Positions 6,870 to 7,650 of a stretch of 7,650 nucleotides of DNA are shown piece by piece (position 1 is the first letter of the stretch; each line of letters begins with the position of its first letter). The notes beneath the pieces are model-generated. The model saw only the letters and a program-made list of their open reading frames with translations. It was not told where the DNA came from and made no database searches. Origin of the DNA: JAMCXS01 sp964459065 (lineage in GTDB: Bacteria; Acidobacteriota; Terriglobia; UBA7540); NCBI GenBank assembly GCA_964459065.1, contig CAYWMN010000185.1, positions 1-7,650 of the forward strand, written 5' to 3'. The position numbers and the translations under genes were made by a program.

Positions 6870-7098
6870 TGTGAAAGTGGATTTGGTGAAGCCAGGGGGG
6901 CGATAGGCCGCCGGTACCGGTGACGTGGCCGGAGATTTGTTGTACCCGTTGAGATGAGAGAGAATTCACTGGTGAATGAAGCGGTCATGTCCACGAAGAG
7001 GTTCAAGCCGGACCAGGTTCTGAACCGGCTTCGGCAGATTGAGGTGGAGGTCGCCAACGGGAAGACGGCGCCACAAGCGTCCATCCCCATTTTCGGCA
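6870..7098 (+). mobile_element. Internally deleted IS3-type insertion sequence remnant
   Basis: The segment holds the 5' part of an IS3-family orfA (6987-7079). A candidate left terminal repeat GAAAGTGGATTTGG (6873-6886) matches the reverse complement of 7081-7094 (GAAAATGGGGATGG) at 10 of 14 positions. OrfA similarity stops at 7079, two bases before that right repeat, as expected if an internal deletion joined orfA to the right end and removed the rest of orfA and all of orfB. A clear target-site duplication was not found, so the exact ends are inferred. The leader between the left repeat and orfA contains the palindrome CCGGTACCGG (6911-6920). Confidence 0.45.
6987..7079 (+). pseudogene. 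Truncated IS3-family transposase OrfA
   Basis: From ATG 6987 the frame reads KRFKPDQVLNRLRQ then EVEVANGKTAPQA. This is the N-terminal helix-turn-helix region of OrfA in IS3-family elements, which in intact copies continues with a CKEAGIT-YYRW type block. Here the match ends at Ala31 (7079); the frame then reads an unrelated tail (SIPIFGKALPGPG...) to a stop near 7142. Intact OrfA has roughly 90-100 residues, so about a third is left and OrfB is missing. In-frame ATG 6954 lies upstream, but the family start is at 6987. It cannot encode an active transposase. Confidence 0.75.
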
Positions 7099-7143
7099 AA
7101 GCTCTGCCAGGGCCAGGTGAAACCAGGAAATCTAAACATTAAG

Positions 7144-7196
7144 AACTGAAGAATTTTCAGTTGACCATCGCACTCTTGAAACAGGCTCCATGAGCC
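7144..7196 (-). terminator. Hairpins that may end the Ig-like protein transcript
   Basis: Downstream of the minus-strand stop at 7223 lie GGCTC-CAT-GAGCC (7184-7196), followed on the minus strand by TGTTTC, and then a 7-bp inverted repeat AACTGAA (7144-7150) with TTCAGTT (7156-7162). Neither has a proper T tract, so terminator function is tentative. Confidence 0.3.
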
Positions 7197-7222
7197 GGGG
7201 CTCGCCACGTGGAGCGCGGTTT

Positions 7223-7650
7223 CTACTGCACCGTCAGCACGATGGGTGCGGAGTTCACGAGCGAACCGGAAGTTCCGGTGACGGTGACCGTATAGGTGCC
7301 TGCGGGAGTTCCGGGATTTGTGGGAGCGGCACTGCCCGCGCCGCAGGCGACTTGCAGCGTGAGGATGAAGATGAAAAGACCTGCCGCCAAACCGAGCGTG
7401 GCCAGGCGTTTTGCTGCCGGCCTCTGCAAAACCATCAGACCTAACAGGCAAAGCGCCATGAAAGCAATCCCCAATCCGTAAGCGGGCGGCAAGCCGGACG
7501 GCAGGGTGAACACCGCGGCCGGGGCTGTGGTGGAAAGGGTCAGCGTCGAGGTTGCCCCGGCGCTGCCCGGAGTCACGGAACTGGGTGAAAACGAACAGGC
7601 GGTGCGGGCCGGAAGGTTGGAACAGGCCAGCGAAACCGCATTCGTAAACG
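7223..7650 (-). CDS. C-terminal end of an Ig-like-repeat surface protein (partial, runs off the right edge)
   Basis: The frame is open from the right edge to TAG at 7225-7223; 141 residues are visible. An internal GTG at 7576 is not the true start, because the coding pattern continues above it. Residues 5-40 (VSLACSNLP, TACSFSPSSVTPGS, ATSTLTLSTT) are the first part of an Ig-like beta-sandwich repeat, with Cys9 and Cys18 likely to pair. Two hydrophobic helices follow, about 57-75 and 82-100, joined by the basic turn QRPAAKR. Residues 113-141 (GTPAGTYTVTVTGTSGS... VLTVQ) match the closing strands of the same repeat. The whole gene is probably a long, tandem-repeat extracytoplasmic protein anchored by this hairpin. 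VACG (100-103) recalls a lipobox but sits mid-protein and lacks Leu at -3. Binding partner and role are unknown. Confidence 0.8.
   Translation of the reverse strand, partial: FTNAVSLACSNLPARTACSFSPSSVTPGSAGATSTLTLSTTAPAAVFTLPSGLPPAYGLGIAFMALCLLGLMVLQRPAAKRLATLGLAAGLFIFILTLQVACGAGSAAPTNPGTPAGTYTVTVTGTSGSLVNSAPIVLTVQ

Noticed and set aside
6338..6874. Overlapping open frames on both strands upstream of the mannosidase
   Set aside because: Composition is irregular, no motifs or SD sites were found, and frames conflict with each other; treated as non-coding.
7340..7357. Lipobox at VACG in the Ig-like protein
   Set aside because: It lies inside the chain after two helices rather than after an N-terminal signal, and position -3 is Gln instead of Leu.
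6966..7451. Minus-strand frame of 161 codons and plus-strand frame at 7190-7444
   Set aside because: Both overlap the Ig-like protein gene in other frames, and the first also runs antisense through the OrfA remnant; Arg/His-rich shadow sequence.

Overview
The window looks like chromosomal DNA of an environmental bacterium, most probably an Acidobacteriota member. This is inferred from three things: the right-edge protein has the Ig-like style with 'LACSNLP...CSFSPSSVTPGS' and 'GTPAGTYTVTVTGTSGS' blocks that I associate with large exported acidobacterial proteins; a leftover ADOP/MacB-type permease C-terminus is present; and the intergenic DNA is moderately GC-rich and repeat-laden. No rRNA, tRNA or plasmid/phage replication gene is visible.

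Layout. Positions 1-209 hold an array of short hairpins with an exact 29-base step, inside a frame that stays open from the left edge and ends in an ATGA overlap with the next gene. Positions 210-1304 (+) encode a uroporphyrinogen-decarboxylase-fold protein that lacks both HemE hallmarks and the Cys-based zinc site of methylcobamide methyltransferases. It is followed by a good hairpin terminator. A convergent gap (1345-1536) carries a second kind of dispersed-repeat DNA. Positions 1537-2673 (-) encode an exported DsbA-like thioredoxin-fold protein with two tandem copies of a ~68-residue N-terminal module. The gap 2674-2909 holds a fragment of an ABC permease C-terminus. Positions 2910-6323 (-) encode a large exported glycoside hydrolase family 38 alpha-mannosidase.

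A 900-base gene-poor stretch (6324-7222) follows. It contains hairpins and a decayed IS3-type insertion sequence in which the first 31 residues of OrfA run directly into a candidate right terminal inverted repeat, as in an internally deleted, MITE-like derivative. From 7223 to the right edge (-) lies the C-terminal end of an Ig-like-repeat surface protein whose last Ig-like domain is split by a two-helix membrane hairpin.

Functional picture. The mannosidase is the only gene with a confidently assignable reaction; it would act outside the cytoplasm on alpha-mannosides. The Dsb-like protein could assist disulfide formation in exported proteins, but nothing ties it specifically to the mannosidase. 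The URO-D-like gene is transcribed in the opposite direction, and its substrate is unknown. I see no coherent new multi-gene system. The unusual material is in the non-coding and decayed parts and in the architecture of two proteins.
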